Positions 47,655 through 58,300 of a stretch of DNA of 64,000 nucleotides are shown here, in pieces. The position numbers and the translations under genes were made by a program. The notes beneath the pieces are model-generated. The model worked only from the letters and a program-made list of their open reading frames with translations. It had not been told where the DNA came from and made no database searches. The stretch is from Narthecium ossifragum (Eukaryota; Streptophyta; Magnoliopsida; Dioscoreales; Nartheciaceae), in contig OY986966.1 in the NCBI GenBank assembly GCA_963920575.1, positions 29,150,581 to 29,214,580 on the forward strand, read 5' to 3'. Position 1 is the stretch's first letter, and every line of letters begins with the position of its first letter.

Positions 47655-48542
47655 TGGGCTGGATGTATGCCCTTTCTCGCTTTGTGGTTAACCGAGGGAG
47701 TCATGACCCTCGGGAATGTTTAGTATAAACGGGCCGAAGGTATGCCGTTGATTGTTGCCTGTTTATACTGTTGTATGCATTGTTGATTGTGCATTAGAGA
47801 CCTAGGCTTTGACTGTGGTGCTGTTAGTCTGATGTTTGGGGTCGTGTTAGCTCTGTTGCTTGGAGTGCTGAGAGTTGGTTGTCATAACCACGGTTGTTTC
47901 ACCAAATGTGGAGATCCCGCTTGGAGAGGGGTGTCCTACAGGTATCGTCATGTCCACTCTGTGTCAGGGAATGTCGGAGAATGTCCACCCTTGAACAGTG
48001 GCTGTCGGAGGGACGTACTTTGGACATGTACCATTCGGGTTATTGATGGGATTTGTGGGGTCCTTGGCATGCCTCAGTACTTGGCACAAAGTTAGTTCAG
48101 TTGCAATTTCCCCTTCCTTATGTGTGTCGTAGAGTAAAACCCTACTGAGCTTAGTGCTCACTCCTACCCGGGCGGCGTTTGCAGGTGTAGGTACCAGCTC
48201 TCCTTCGGTGGGCCCCAGTTGCTCGTCCTGCGGTGGCGCGACGACATCAGGGTGGCGCGACGACATCAGGGCATGTTTGAGGGCCAAGATGGCTTCTGTT
48301 GTGCCTTCCGGGAGACATTTGTTGATGTAATCTTTTTGAGTCTTATAATATCTTTTGTACATGAGGACTGGTTTATGTAAATCTTAATCTAACTCTGCTG
48401 TATGTACAGTTTTGTAATACTGGTTCTTAGATTTACTTATGTCCTCTGTTTGTTGTAACTGTTTCCGCCAGTTGGATGTTAGTAGATGTAAGAACCCCCT
48501 CGTGTCCCGGTCCGGATGGGTTTTCTGGGCTGGGGCGCGACA
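47655..48542 (+). mobile_element. Second Del/Tekay-like LTR 3' part
   Basis: It shares with 43480-43901 the chain gtagagtaaaaccctactgag, tgctcactcctacccgggc, gcgtttgcaggtg, ggtggcgcgac and ggatgggttttctgggc...gacA. It is otherwise well diverged, so it is a different, related LTR. A 17-bp piece (gggtggcgcgacgacat) is tandemly duplicated at 48233-48267. It ends at 48542 and is followed by CCCATCG, the same 7 bp that precede the first LTR at 40148. Confidence 0.5.
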
Positions 48543-49456
48543 CCCATCGCCTTCTAACTCATTGTCCCCGATCCGATCGGAGAAAGGATCGGATTTTTCT
48601 GAGAACGGGAAGGGTTATCAATATAAAACTTAGATTAGGAAGGAAAAGCCTTCCAGTACTCGGCCACCTCCGCCTCGAGCGGGGCATCCATCCGCTGCTC
48701 GACCGCCCTTTGAACCATTGCCAGTTGCGCCATGGTTTTCCTCCCAACATCAAGTACATCATCACGCGGGAACGCCCACGATGTCGCGGACGACGCCGGA
48801 AGCGAGGCTAGAGAGCACACGCGAGGTTGGAGGACGTGCGCGTCGTGGAGTAAGGGAACAGGGGACGCGAACAACGAAGGAGCGACGAACATGGGACACA
48901 AACTCGCCGGAGAAAGCCGGAGTCGGAGGAGCTGGGTGCGCCGGAGAAGGACAGAACCAAGCGAAAGGGGCCGGAAGAGAGCAGATCGGAGCGGCGGGGG
49001 TGAGATCTGAGTTGCGAAACGCCGGAGGAGAGCAGAGTCCAGAAGCGGACTCCAGAGGAGCAACAAACAGAGGGCCGAAGGGGAGTAGATCCGAGCGGCG
49101 AGGCCAGAAGAGGGGAGATCCAAGCGACAGAGGATGCGAACAGGGGAGGAGCCTGGCAAAGGGGAAGAAGAGGAGGAGAGAGGACGGCGCGTTGGTGATG
49201 GAGGACGGCGCCGGGGGGAGAGATGAGCGTGACAGTCGGTTGAGTGGGGGAGATGAGATATGAGATTGTGGGAAGAAGAGAAACAGAGAGTCGACGGAGA
49301 ATACGGTTGAGTGGTGAGGCTAGGGATGAGATCGCGGGGAGATGAGATCGACTAACCGGTAACCATCGCGATGGGCACCATCGTTGGATTCAAGCAGACC
49401 AATGATGAGAATCTAACGACCCTTTGATATAGAAAGGTTATGATATAACCAGGATG
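48543..49456. other. GA/GC-rich region with no recognised gene
   Basis: The plus strand is strikingly purine-rich (48830-49330), with repeated gccggag, gcggag and agatc words. A minus-strand frame runs open for 174 codons to 48635 and ends ...MVQRAVEQRMDAPLEAEVAE-YWKAF. Composition bias alone could keep it open. I recognise no domain. It may be the original upstream region of the kinase pseudogene, displaced by the LTR insertion. Confidence 0.4.
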
Positions 49457-49922
49457 ATTCTGACAGGCTGGCAACTCAATTGTAGTATATATTACTCGAG
49501 ATTCACCAATATATCTCAAACCAAACCAAGCGATCAAAGTAACTCATGAGAGCATATTTCTCCTTATTTCGAATGTAACTTTGACTATAAAAAGTGAATA
49601 CAACAACAAACATAAACGAAACGATAGACGCCAATATCAAGTAAAGCAACAGTTAAGTACACATATAACAACCAGCCCACCATATACCAAATCCACAATT
49701 AAGAACCCATCAAAACTCAAAAGCTAAAACGAAGAAGTGGGAATCATCATTCACACAATAAAGATAAAGCCGTAACCACCGCTGCTACCAAATCCACCGC
49801 TTCCCTGCCTGCAATTAACCAATTACCCAAATTTATATTTCGCCGTGAAAAGTGGGAAAAAAACAGGGGGAAGAAAGATAGAGACAAGTGTGTTAATTAA
49901 GGTACCTTTTCCTCCATTTTGT

Positions 49923-50530
49923 TTACTTGGTGATGGCATAGATGGCGTAGATGATCCCGGGAATGTATCCAAGGATCGTCAGCAGCAAGCAGATCCAGAA
50001 CTCCACCTGTTCCACCAAACAAAAAGATTGCTAACAGTCCTGAAACAACACTTGCAAACTAGTATTTCACAAAAAAAGAAAAGAAATTACTAATTCTTCC
50101 ATATCCAGTACAAAAATGGATCAATCGTGAGTATTAAGAAGAAAATCTCAAAGAAAATGCGCTTAATTCGAGCAAAAATGCAGAGGAATAAGACCAGTTG
50201 AGTAAAAGCCTCACGGATAACTGGTTCTAAACCTCAAGAAAACATCTACTACGTACGAGCGTATTAACACACAGAAAAACTCAAAAGAAGAAGGAATTGT
50301 TGAGGAAAAGATCGAAATCAAGTTTGATTTTAGAAGAGAAAAATCAATCTCACTAACTAGATCGAGTTAAAAACTCGAAGCCAAGGAAATCGATCGGAAA
50401 CTCTAGAGCTAGAGGAGAGTGGAGTGGAGGCGGGGGAGAGGACCTGGCATCCGAACTTGAGGAAGACCCCAAGGGGTGGGAGGATGATGGCCAAGATGAT
50501 GTCAATGCAGGTCGCCGTTCCGTCACTCAT
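49923..50530 (-). CDS. RCI2: RCI2/LTI6 (PMP3 family) small hydrophobic protein, copy 2
   Basis: Exon 1 is 50530-50444 and exon 2 is 50006-49923, giving 56 residues with the phase-0 intron in the same place as copy 1. It begins MSDGTATCIDIILAI, has ILPPLGVFLKFGC and VEFWICLLLTILGYIPGI, and ends YAITK, the more usual family ending. Both membrane segments, the PPLGVF turn and the splice sites are intact, so I expect both copies to be functional. The gene points away from the PPR gene at 51947. Confidence 0.95.
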
Positions 50531-50669
50531 CCTTCTGAGACTGATGGAATGGATCTAAAGAAAGAAAGAAAGAAAACGGAGAGAGAGATCTCGAGAGAGG
50601 TCTGGAACTTGGAGAGATCGAGCAGACTACTGACTAGGCGTGAACCGTCGTTGGACCGAGCACTGGTGC

Positions 50670-50692
50670 ATTTATAGAGGGCCTGTCACGTG
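50670..50692 (-). promoter_or_regulatory. TATA box and G-box/ABRE of RCI2 copy 2
   Basis: CACGTG (50687-50692) and TATAAAT (50670-50676) keep the same spacing as in copy 1. The gccacgtggcacgtgc double ACGT element is also kept at about 51296-51311. The duplication therefore carried the full proximal promoter. Confidence 0.6.
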
Positions 50693-51328
50693 CGAGAAGC
50701 GTGGGATGGAGAGGGCGAGGCGAGGTGGAGCAGAGCAGGGGAAGATCAGATCCTTCTCTCTCCGCGTCCATCTCGATGGTTACGGCCACGTATATACGCC
50801 GACCCTCCCCTCCCACATGCGAATCGATTCCAGACGATATACTACTATTTCCAAGCCTGGGCGGATCGGCTGCTCCATACCCAACACCCAACACACTTCG
50901 GTATTATCCTTATGGAGGTGTTGACACGTGGAGAGCATCTTTAAATCCGACGGCAATGGCTGACGCGGACGTCCGTTTTCGACAACGGATGGATGGTGCC
51001 TGATGGTGTAGTATTGTCGTGGCAGAGTGGAAAGATAACCTCAAGGCCGGATTCGTGATCCCGAGGAGGTGCGTGTGGGTCCCGCACTCTGTCGAAGCAT
51101 GTATTCGTGTCCCGGGAGTGATGGTCAGGGAAGCTGTTCGCTGCTGTGCATCCATCTCCTGTGGTTCGCCCATACAAAGTATACCAGAGTGTATAGTGTT
51201 GTTAGACCCTTTTCCTATGTCGGCAGTTAAAGCATCCATGCAACTAATAATTCAGGACACGTACGCTTTAAGCCTTTCATCAGTGATGAAGCCCGCCACG
51301 TGGCACGTGCAAAGTTTGACTGATCATG

Positions 51329-51946
51329 TCCTAGTGTGGATCCGGCTGATAGGCCCAACCGGAGACACGTACGTTATTAAATAGGTGTGAGAACGCATAA
51401 CTTAGTGGTTGCGGGAAGAGCTAACCAACCCATACCCGTTAAATGCGACAGCTAGGCCAGGTGGCAGCACTCATGCCTGTTCTGGGCATCCTTTGAGGCT
51501 AAGGCAAAGGCTGTTTATGTATGGTCCCGAGTTGTTTAATACTTTAATGTGTCATCATCCACTCACTATCACCAACGCAAATATTATGAATAAAGCCAGT
51601 TGGTATACATGATTCACTGTCTTGCTATACTTACTCACCTATTATCGCAAATGGTTGACCCAGCTTTGCATTTAAAATCATACAAAAAGAGTATTCGCAA
51701 CGCACGCACCTATAGGCCTGCCACGATTGCTAGTTTTGTTGTAATGTTCATCTCATAACAATAATTATTATAAAAATAGGCCTGTTGAGCACGTATCAAC
51801 TCGCCTGTTTGCATCGCAGTCCATTTCAGGGGGAGGGGGGCAGTAACCAGTAAATTAAGGGGAAAAGGTCATGAGTACGTGTTGTGTATTAAAAAGGCCG
51901 GTGGCATGCCTGATTACCCTCAAGTCAACGTTGATATTCTTCAACT
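51329..51946. other. Spacer between RCI2 copy 2 and the PPR gene
   Basis: No gene is seen. A stretch at 51385-51500 (cataacttagtggttgcggg ... ggtggcagcactcatgcctg) has a faint box-A-like word but no box B, so I do not call it a SINE. The PPR promoter must lie here. No clear TATA is present. Confidence 0.4.
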
Positions 51947-54058
51947 ATGCTGTACAGGAAACCTGAATCAACATCACTCCTCTCGTCTTTGCACCAGATC
52001 CACAACCATTGGGGTCTCACTCTGAACCATCTCACTAACCTTCTAACAACCACGAATAGCCGCCCATCTCATGCCGCCCAGATCCATGCCCACCTCATCA
52101 CATCAAACAACCTCATCAACCCAGTCCTTAGCAACCAGCTCATCAACCTATATGCCCGCCTTGGCCACACCGCCCAGGCCCTCCTGACCTTCCACTCCAC
52201 CATCCACCAGAGCAACATCATCACCTGGACCTCGCTCATCTCCCACCAATCCCATTCCCACCATCCCCATGACGCCGTCCGCCTCTTCTCCCAACTCCTT
52301 GGACACACCACTCTCGCCCCCAACCACTTCACCTTCTCCGCCATACTGCCCGCATGCGCCGCCACTGGCGTCGCTGTGCATGGCCGGCAAGTCCACGCCA
52401 TTGTCCACAAGCTCGGCTTCGACGCAGACGTCTTTGTCGGCAGCGCATTGGTCGATATGTACGCAAAATGCGATGATATGGTGGCGTCGGAGACAGCGTT
52501 TGATGAAATGCCTGTGAGAAACCTAGTCACCTGGAATTCATTGATAGTAGGCTTCACCAAGAACAAAATCTACGACAGAGCGATCGTAACTTTTCGACAG
52601 CTACTTATCGAGCAATCAACCGAACCGGACGAGGTGAGCTTCTCCAGTGTTTTGAGCGCTTGCGCGAATACAGGTGGATTGAGTCTGGGGAAGACGGTGC
52701 ATGGTCTTGTGCACAAGATTGGAATGGAGACACTGCTCTACGTGAAGAACTCCATCATAGACCTGTATGGCAAATGTGGGTGCTTCGAGGACACTGTCGA
52801 GTTGTTTACGAGCACAGAGAACAGAGATGTGGTCAGCTGGAATGTTATGATGATGAGCTTGGTGCATGGCGATCGCCATGAGAAAGCTTGTAAGTATTTC
52901 TGGTTGATGAGAAGAGAAGGGGTAATCCCTGACGAGGCCTCCTTCTCGACTGTCCTCCATGCTTCGGCAAGCCTCGCATCGTGGAGCCATGGTGCAGCTA
53001 TTCACAACCAGAGCATCAAAATTGGATTCGAGAACAACCAATGCGTCGGAAGCTCGTTGATCACCATGTACGCCAAGTGCGGGAGCTTAGACGAAGCTTA
53101 TCAAGTGTTTCTGGCAACGAGACATAACCTCAATGTGGTTTCATGGACGGCGATGATCGCGGCGTTCCAACAACATGGGCATGCAGATAAGGTGATCGAA
53201 TTGCTTGAGAAGATGTTGGAAGAGGGTATGGAGCTGGATTACATCACGTTTGTTTGCGTTCTTTCTGCTTGTAGCCATAATGGGCTTGTAGACCAAGGCT
53301 TTGGGTACTTCAATTGCATGTCCAAGATTCACGGCATGGCACCCAGGAGCGAGCATTATGCTTGCATTGTGGATATGCTTGGGCGAGCTGGTCGGCTGGC
53401 CGAAGCAAAGCAGTTCATCGACACAATGCCAATAGAGCCCGATGCGTCAGTGTGGGGTGCTTTGCTCGGAGCTTGCAGGAACTGCCGGAATTTGGAGATG
53501 GGCAGGGAAGTTGCTTCGAGGCTGTTTGAGATCGAACCGGAGAATCCCGGAAACTATGTACTGCTCTCTAATATATATGCATCTCATGGGAGGTTGGAGG
53601 ATGCCAAGGAGGTGAGAAGCCTGATGGGAATTAATGGAGTGAGGAAGGAAACTGGGTGCAGTTGGATAGACTTCAAGAACAGGACCTATGTTTTCACAGT
53701 ACATGATAGATCGCATCATCAGACAAAGGAGATCTATGACATGTTGAAGAAGATGGAAGAGAAGGTTAAGGAGATGGGCTACGTTCCCGATACAAGGTTC
53801 GCGATCAATGAAGTAGGAGGAGAGTACAAAGAGGAGAGACTGTGGTATCACAGCGAGAGGTTAGCACTGGCATTCGCAATGATAAACTTGCCTGCAGATG
53901 CACCAATTCGAATAAAGAAAAACTTGAGGACTTGTGGAGATTGTCATACTGTCATGAAGCTAGTTTCAGGAATTTTTCAACGTGAGCTTGTTTTGAGGGA
54001 TACCAACCGGTTTCACCGGTTCACAGATGGTTCGTGTTCTTGCAAGGATTACTGGTGA
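51947..54058 (+). CDS. PPR-DYW protein, organelle RNA-editing factor
   Basis: A single intronless frame of 703 residues, as usual for this family. A short leader precedes PLS-type PPR repeats from about residue 40, recognisable by repeated LI(N/D)(L/M)Y(A/G)K(C/L)G, NVVSWTAMI and PDEVSFSSVLSACA-like stretches. E/E+ regions follow (EPENPGNYVLLSNIYA, GCSWIDF). The last ~95 residues are a complete DYW domain with YVPDT, the deaminase zinc/catalytic HSE motif (His635-Glu637), CGDC (Cys663, Cys666) and C-terminal CSCKDYW. These proteins bind one or a few organelle transcripts and deaminate a specific C to U. The target and the organelle cannot be read from the sequence, and the N terminus is only weakly transit-peptide-like. 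ATG 51947 is the first in frame. The gene is convergent with BSH. Confidence 0.95.
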   Translation: MLYRKPESTSLLSSLHQIHNHWGLTLNHLTNLLTTTNSRPSHAAQIHAHLITSNNLINPVLSNQLINLYARLGHTAQALLTFHSTIHQSNIITWTSLISHQSHSHHPHDAVRLFSQLLGHTTLAPNHFTFSAILPACAATGVAVHGRQVHAIVHKLGFDADVFVGSALVDMYAKCDDMVASETAFDEMPVRNLVTWNSLIVGFTKNKIYDRAIVTFRQLLIEQSTEPDEVSFSSVLSACANTGGLSLGKTVHGLVHKIGMETLLYVKNSIIDLYGKCGCFEDTVELFTSTENRDVVSWNVMMMSLVHGDRHEKACKYFWLMRREGVIPDEASFSTVLHASASLASWSHGAAIHNQSIKIGFENNQCVGSSLITMYAKCGSLDEAYQVFLATRHNLNVVSWTAMIAAFQQHGHADKVIELLEKMLEEGMELDYITFVCVLSACSHNGLVDQGFGYFNCMSKIHGMAPRSEHYACIVDMLGRAGRLAEAKQFIDTMPIEPDASVWGALLGACRNCRNLEMGREVASRLFEIEPENPGNYVLLSNIYASHGRLEDAKEVRSLMGINGVRKETGCSWIDFKNRTYVFTVHDRSHHQTKEIYDMLKKMEEKVKEMGYVPDTRFAINEVGGEYKEERLWYHSERLALAFAMINLPADAPIRIKKNLRTCGDCHTVMKLVSGIFQRELVLRDTNRFHRFTDGSCSCKDYW

Positions 54059-55356
54059 TGACTCACTCGCTTCGACACTAGTTGGTGATGAGAGCTTTCA
54101 TGGTCCAGTGAAGCTTTCCAAACCACAAGCAGAAAACAAGACCAAATGCTGAGGGACAGGAAGAAATCCTGAACAAGCAACAGAAGAAGCTAAGACAAAA
54201 GATGGTGGCGGCTAAATTCAACTCAAAATCTGTATCATTTGTCTTATGATTACCAACTTCAATTCTTTTACACGTTCTTTGCACATATACTTGTTTTCGA
54301 AAACTTCATTCTGACTTCACATTGTTTCAATGGTTAATAGCCTAAGAGTAGACTCAAATAGATCAACTTTACAGCTGAAGCACAACAAATACAGGATAGA
54401 ATACATACAATTGCTCTAAAGAGCAAATAGTGGAAATAAGATGGGCTTACAGCTTAAGTTTGTAGGAGTAGCATTGATAAATTAACAGGGGACAAAGGGC
54501 TCTAATCCTTCAGCAAAGAACATGAATCAACTTTATAGGAGTCCAGAGCAATCTTGCCAGCTTGAAGTCGCATGCATAGGATATTATGTCTTAAGAAGAT
54601 CTTCCTCATCTTGGTTATCACTTAGCTGAGTCATGTTTAGGGAGCTGAATTATGTTATGTTTTAAGAAGATCTCCGTATCTTGTGTATCACTCAGCTGAG
54701 TGAATAGCGTGTATGGAAGCCGTCTTCCTGGTCATCCAGCTTTTTCTTCAAGCTACAATGTAAGTGACAATAACAATGACAGTAGATAAAGGAGATCCTG
54801 GCAAAATCTTTTACAGATAGAAAACTATAAAGAGGGATTGAAAACGCTTGCTCTCTGATCAGAGATTATACAATGCTCAGCAATGGTGTATCTTCACCAT
54901 GCATCTATTTCTTCCAGAGGAGCAACTTATCCTGGTATAATATCACTACTGAAGTAAAAACGCAAAAAGTATACATGGAATCTGATTTCACCTTTCAGCA
55001 TAAAGGAAAAACGGTTTTATTTATTTATTTATGAATTTTGAGATTAAAGAGTTAATTAAAGTTACATGTCTCGTTTAATTCGTTTCATGATAAGCTGACA
55101 TACCAATTCAAAGAAAGTGGTCGTCTAACAATATTCAATATGAGCATAGCTTTATATAGAAATGAGCTTAAAAATAAAACAACAGAAACCCTAAATCTTG
55201 AAATAATCATGATATGATCTCTGTTGCTGTCTTGAAATATATGATTCCTGAGAAGAACATAGCGTGCTATTCAACAATGACTATCATATCTATAAAAAAC
55301 AAAATCTCATGTCTTGGTACTGGGGGAAAAAATCTCGAGCACTGAAGTTAATGCAC
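54059..55356. other. Convergent 3' regions of the PPR and BSH genes
   Basis: No third gene is seen. The 3' untranslated regions of both neighbours must fall here. A 49-bp block (ttatgt(c/t)ttaagaagatct ... agctgagt) is tandemly repeated at 54583-54631 and 54654-54702 with a 71-bp period. Confidence 0.5.
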
Positions 55357-58300
55357 TCACCGAGCAGTTCGCTCTTCCCTTGCATCAAGAGCTTTGACTT
55401 CCTCACTAGACAGTATATCGACGATAGGTTCATATAAGTACCACTCTTTCCTTTTCCTAATTTATAACCAGACAATCTCGTCATAATTCTAACTTTTCGA
55501 AGAAAATGAAAAGCATAGCTTTATACATTGGACAGAGTTATACATCAAACACAGAAGTGATTGCACAAGGATGCTTCTTAGCTGGCAATATGTTAAATCT
55601 TGGCACAATTTGCATTGAATTTATGGTAGATATAACAACAATGGGTGATTTTATATGCACTACAGAATTTAATAGTGCACCACACTGATTTTTTTTTTTC
55701 AGTGGCTTGCCACTGAATTTTTTTGATAAAATTCGGTGGAATGCCACCGAACTATGTTATTTCGGTGTAGTTCGGTGTCATTCTACCGAATTTTATCAAA
55801 AAAATCGGTGACAAGCCACCGAATTTGTATCAAAAATTCGGTGATTAATCACCGATTCAGCTGAGTGTAGTGCACTTATCAAACTGGGTGGTGCATATAT
55901 AACCACCCAACAACAATAGTGTCCGTATGTAGCCATATGACAATTTTGGACACTCAAAGCAGTGATATTGCTCTCCAAAGAGAGAGAGAACTTCGGAGAA
56001 GTAACCTTACCTTATGGCACTCCCTTTGCTCCCAAAAAATTTCGTCAAGTCCAAGGCACCATTGCCCATTTTACTGCAAATGAGAATTAGTTTATTGTTC
56101 ATTTCTTGTGATTCATGAATAAAGCAAATCAGATATAGTTTTCATTTTCCTGCTCATCTCATTCCCATAACAAAACCAAGATAGACATTATCACAATATT
56201 GTGGAAAAAGCAGGAAAAAACACACAGACAACATAAACAGTGGAGTGAACCTATTTGAAACATTTTCAGGTCCTCGCCGTCCTTTTTTTCCCACTCTGCT
56301 TTCTCTTGCTGAAGACACACTTTGAACTGCAATCTACAAAATAAAGCATATTTCTTATCAGAAGGAACCACTGGAAATTCGAACAACTTGAAGAATCCAG
56401 ATGAAAAAAACCCAGCAACATAATATTCAGGAAAACTATATTATTCCACATGCTTCTACACTTGGACACATCTAAGAACATAGACTCCAAGTTGCCTCCA
56501 AGATGAGATAACAGTTAATTCAATATGTATACAAAACTTTGCTTGGGAGTAGACCCTTCTATGTATATCCATATTGGAAAATGCTACTGGCTATGTTCAT
56601 AATTGGCATTCCTCATAAGAGAAAACAGAACACAAATAAGGGCCACAAAGAGTTAGCATAGAGTTGTCTAAATATACAGATGCATAACAGTAAAAGGATT
56701 CACACCTTTTTTCCTTTAGATTTCCTTTAAAATGCATGTGAACATAAGGCCTTGACTGTCTCACTTAGAATTATTGTCTTTTACTCGGCTAAAATTTATC
56801 ATAACCAGCCAGAATCATCAAGACCGTCTTATGAATTCAACAACTCAAAAAGGACAAATCACAAAAAATAAGAAAAAGCTGGAATTGTACGTATATGTAT
56901 AAGTGAAAGCGAGAGGTTTATCAAGTGAGCTGTCATAACCCCCCACGTGAAATTCATATATAGGAAAATTGAAAAAATAATGATTTAGCTATATTTCTTT
57001 ACTAAGAAAGCCATAAGTGGCACAAACAAGGAAAAGACTCGTATAAGCAGTCCAAAGAGATGAAATTTCACAAAGATACGAAATCTCATTACAGAAGTTC
57101 TATGATATAGATTACAGCACTTTATGGCAGATGTTACCTCATAAAGCTGCTCTCTGATAGCGACAGCAATTGCTGGCTGTTGCAATAGATAGAGAAATAG
57201 ATCAATATTAATATTGACAAATGTTTCTCAACACTGACATAAGAAAAATAAAAATGTAATCGCAGCAAAAGAGTACTAGCTGTGCAAACTAATTGTTTAC
57301 ATAGTTCATGTGCTGATAGTGTGTCTGTGTGGTAGAAAAGTGGAATTTCGGTCTACTCAAAAAGGGACATCTTAGGATGGAGACAGAAAGAAACAAGCAA
57401 CGTATAAAGTGGTTGTTGAAAAACCATCCATCTTAAGAAAACAACCAATAGCAGCAACAGTACAACTAAGACCTCTAATTCCTGCAAGTATGCCTTTCAC
57501 AACTTAAGTACAAAACCAAAGAGAAGTTGCATAATTTTCGGAAAAACTCGTTTATGAGCTAACCTTCAACACTATACTGAAGAAAACCTCAATTTGAATT
57601 ATATTCTTAAGTAAAATCAAATGCCTTTTCACACCCTGAATTGGAGAATACATCTAGATCTTCAGTCCTACTATACTAACAACAGCAGGAAATCATTTTC
57701 CAGCAATGACAATTCATCCCTACTTTAATGCTTTGACAAAAAGATATGAAAAGTTTTGCAAATAAGTTTCCATATATAGATCCATTTCCTATTCTTTTTA
57801 GCTCAACACGAGGCAACCTTCTAAATTATCTCCCAAACATTCCTCAAAACACTGCATTCCTTTCCAACCAGTAGGAGTAAAGATAAGGAGTCTGCAGGTG
57901 AAAATGGGACGAATATTCATGTCCTAGGAAAGCTAAAAAAGGGATCACGAGGGTCAATTAAGGGAACTAAGAAGATGAAGGTACCCTTCGTGTTTACGTA
58001 CACCTATATGTCATCCTTCATCTCCAGGCCCCTCATTGACCACTAGTTGCAGATCATGCCATTTTTTGTGTCTTGTAAAGCTTTCAGCCTAAAAATTTAC
58101 TGCAATTTGAGGCCTCAAATTGCTTAAATAAAATTGGCGAAAATAAAATTGCAAGAACTATCCCTCCCAATTCCTCCATTCTTTAAACCCTAGTCAGGCT
58201 AACTTTAGTCTTTCAGGGCATTTCACATCCATCAATCTTCACAAAAAAATGCTCAAAACAGTATATCGATTACCACCAACTCTGCGCTCCATGTTTTACA

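Larger units (their letters stand above)
49457..51328. repeat. Segmental duplication, copy 2 (RCI2 locus)
   Basis: This is the partner of 36550-38383. It retains the whole gene, G-box promoter and flanks. It has extra AAAG units in the leader (about 50558-50575) and an added cgaccctcccctccc insert near 50800. The ~125-bp repeats that bracket copy 1 are missing here. Confidence 0.9.

Noticed and set aside
51385..51620. Possible second SINE
   Set aside because: Only a weak box-A-like word. No box B and no target duplication found.
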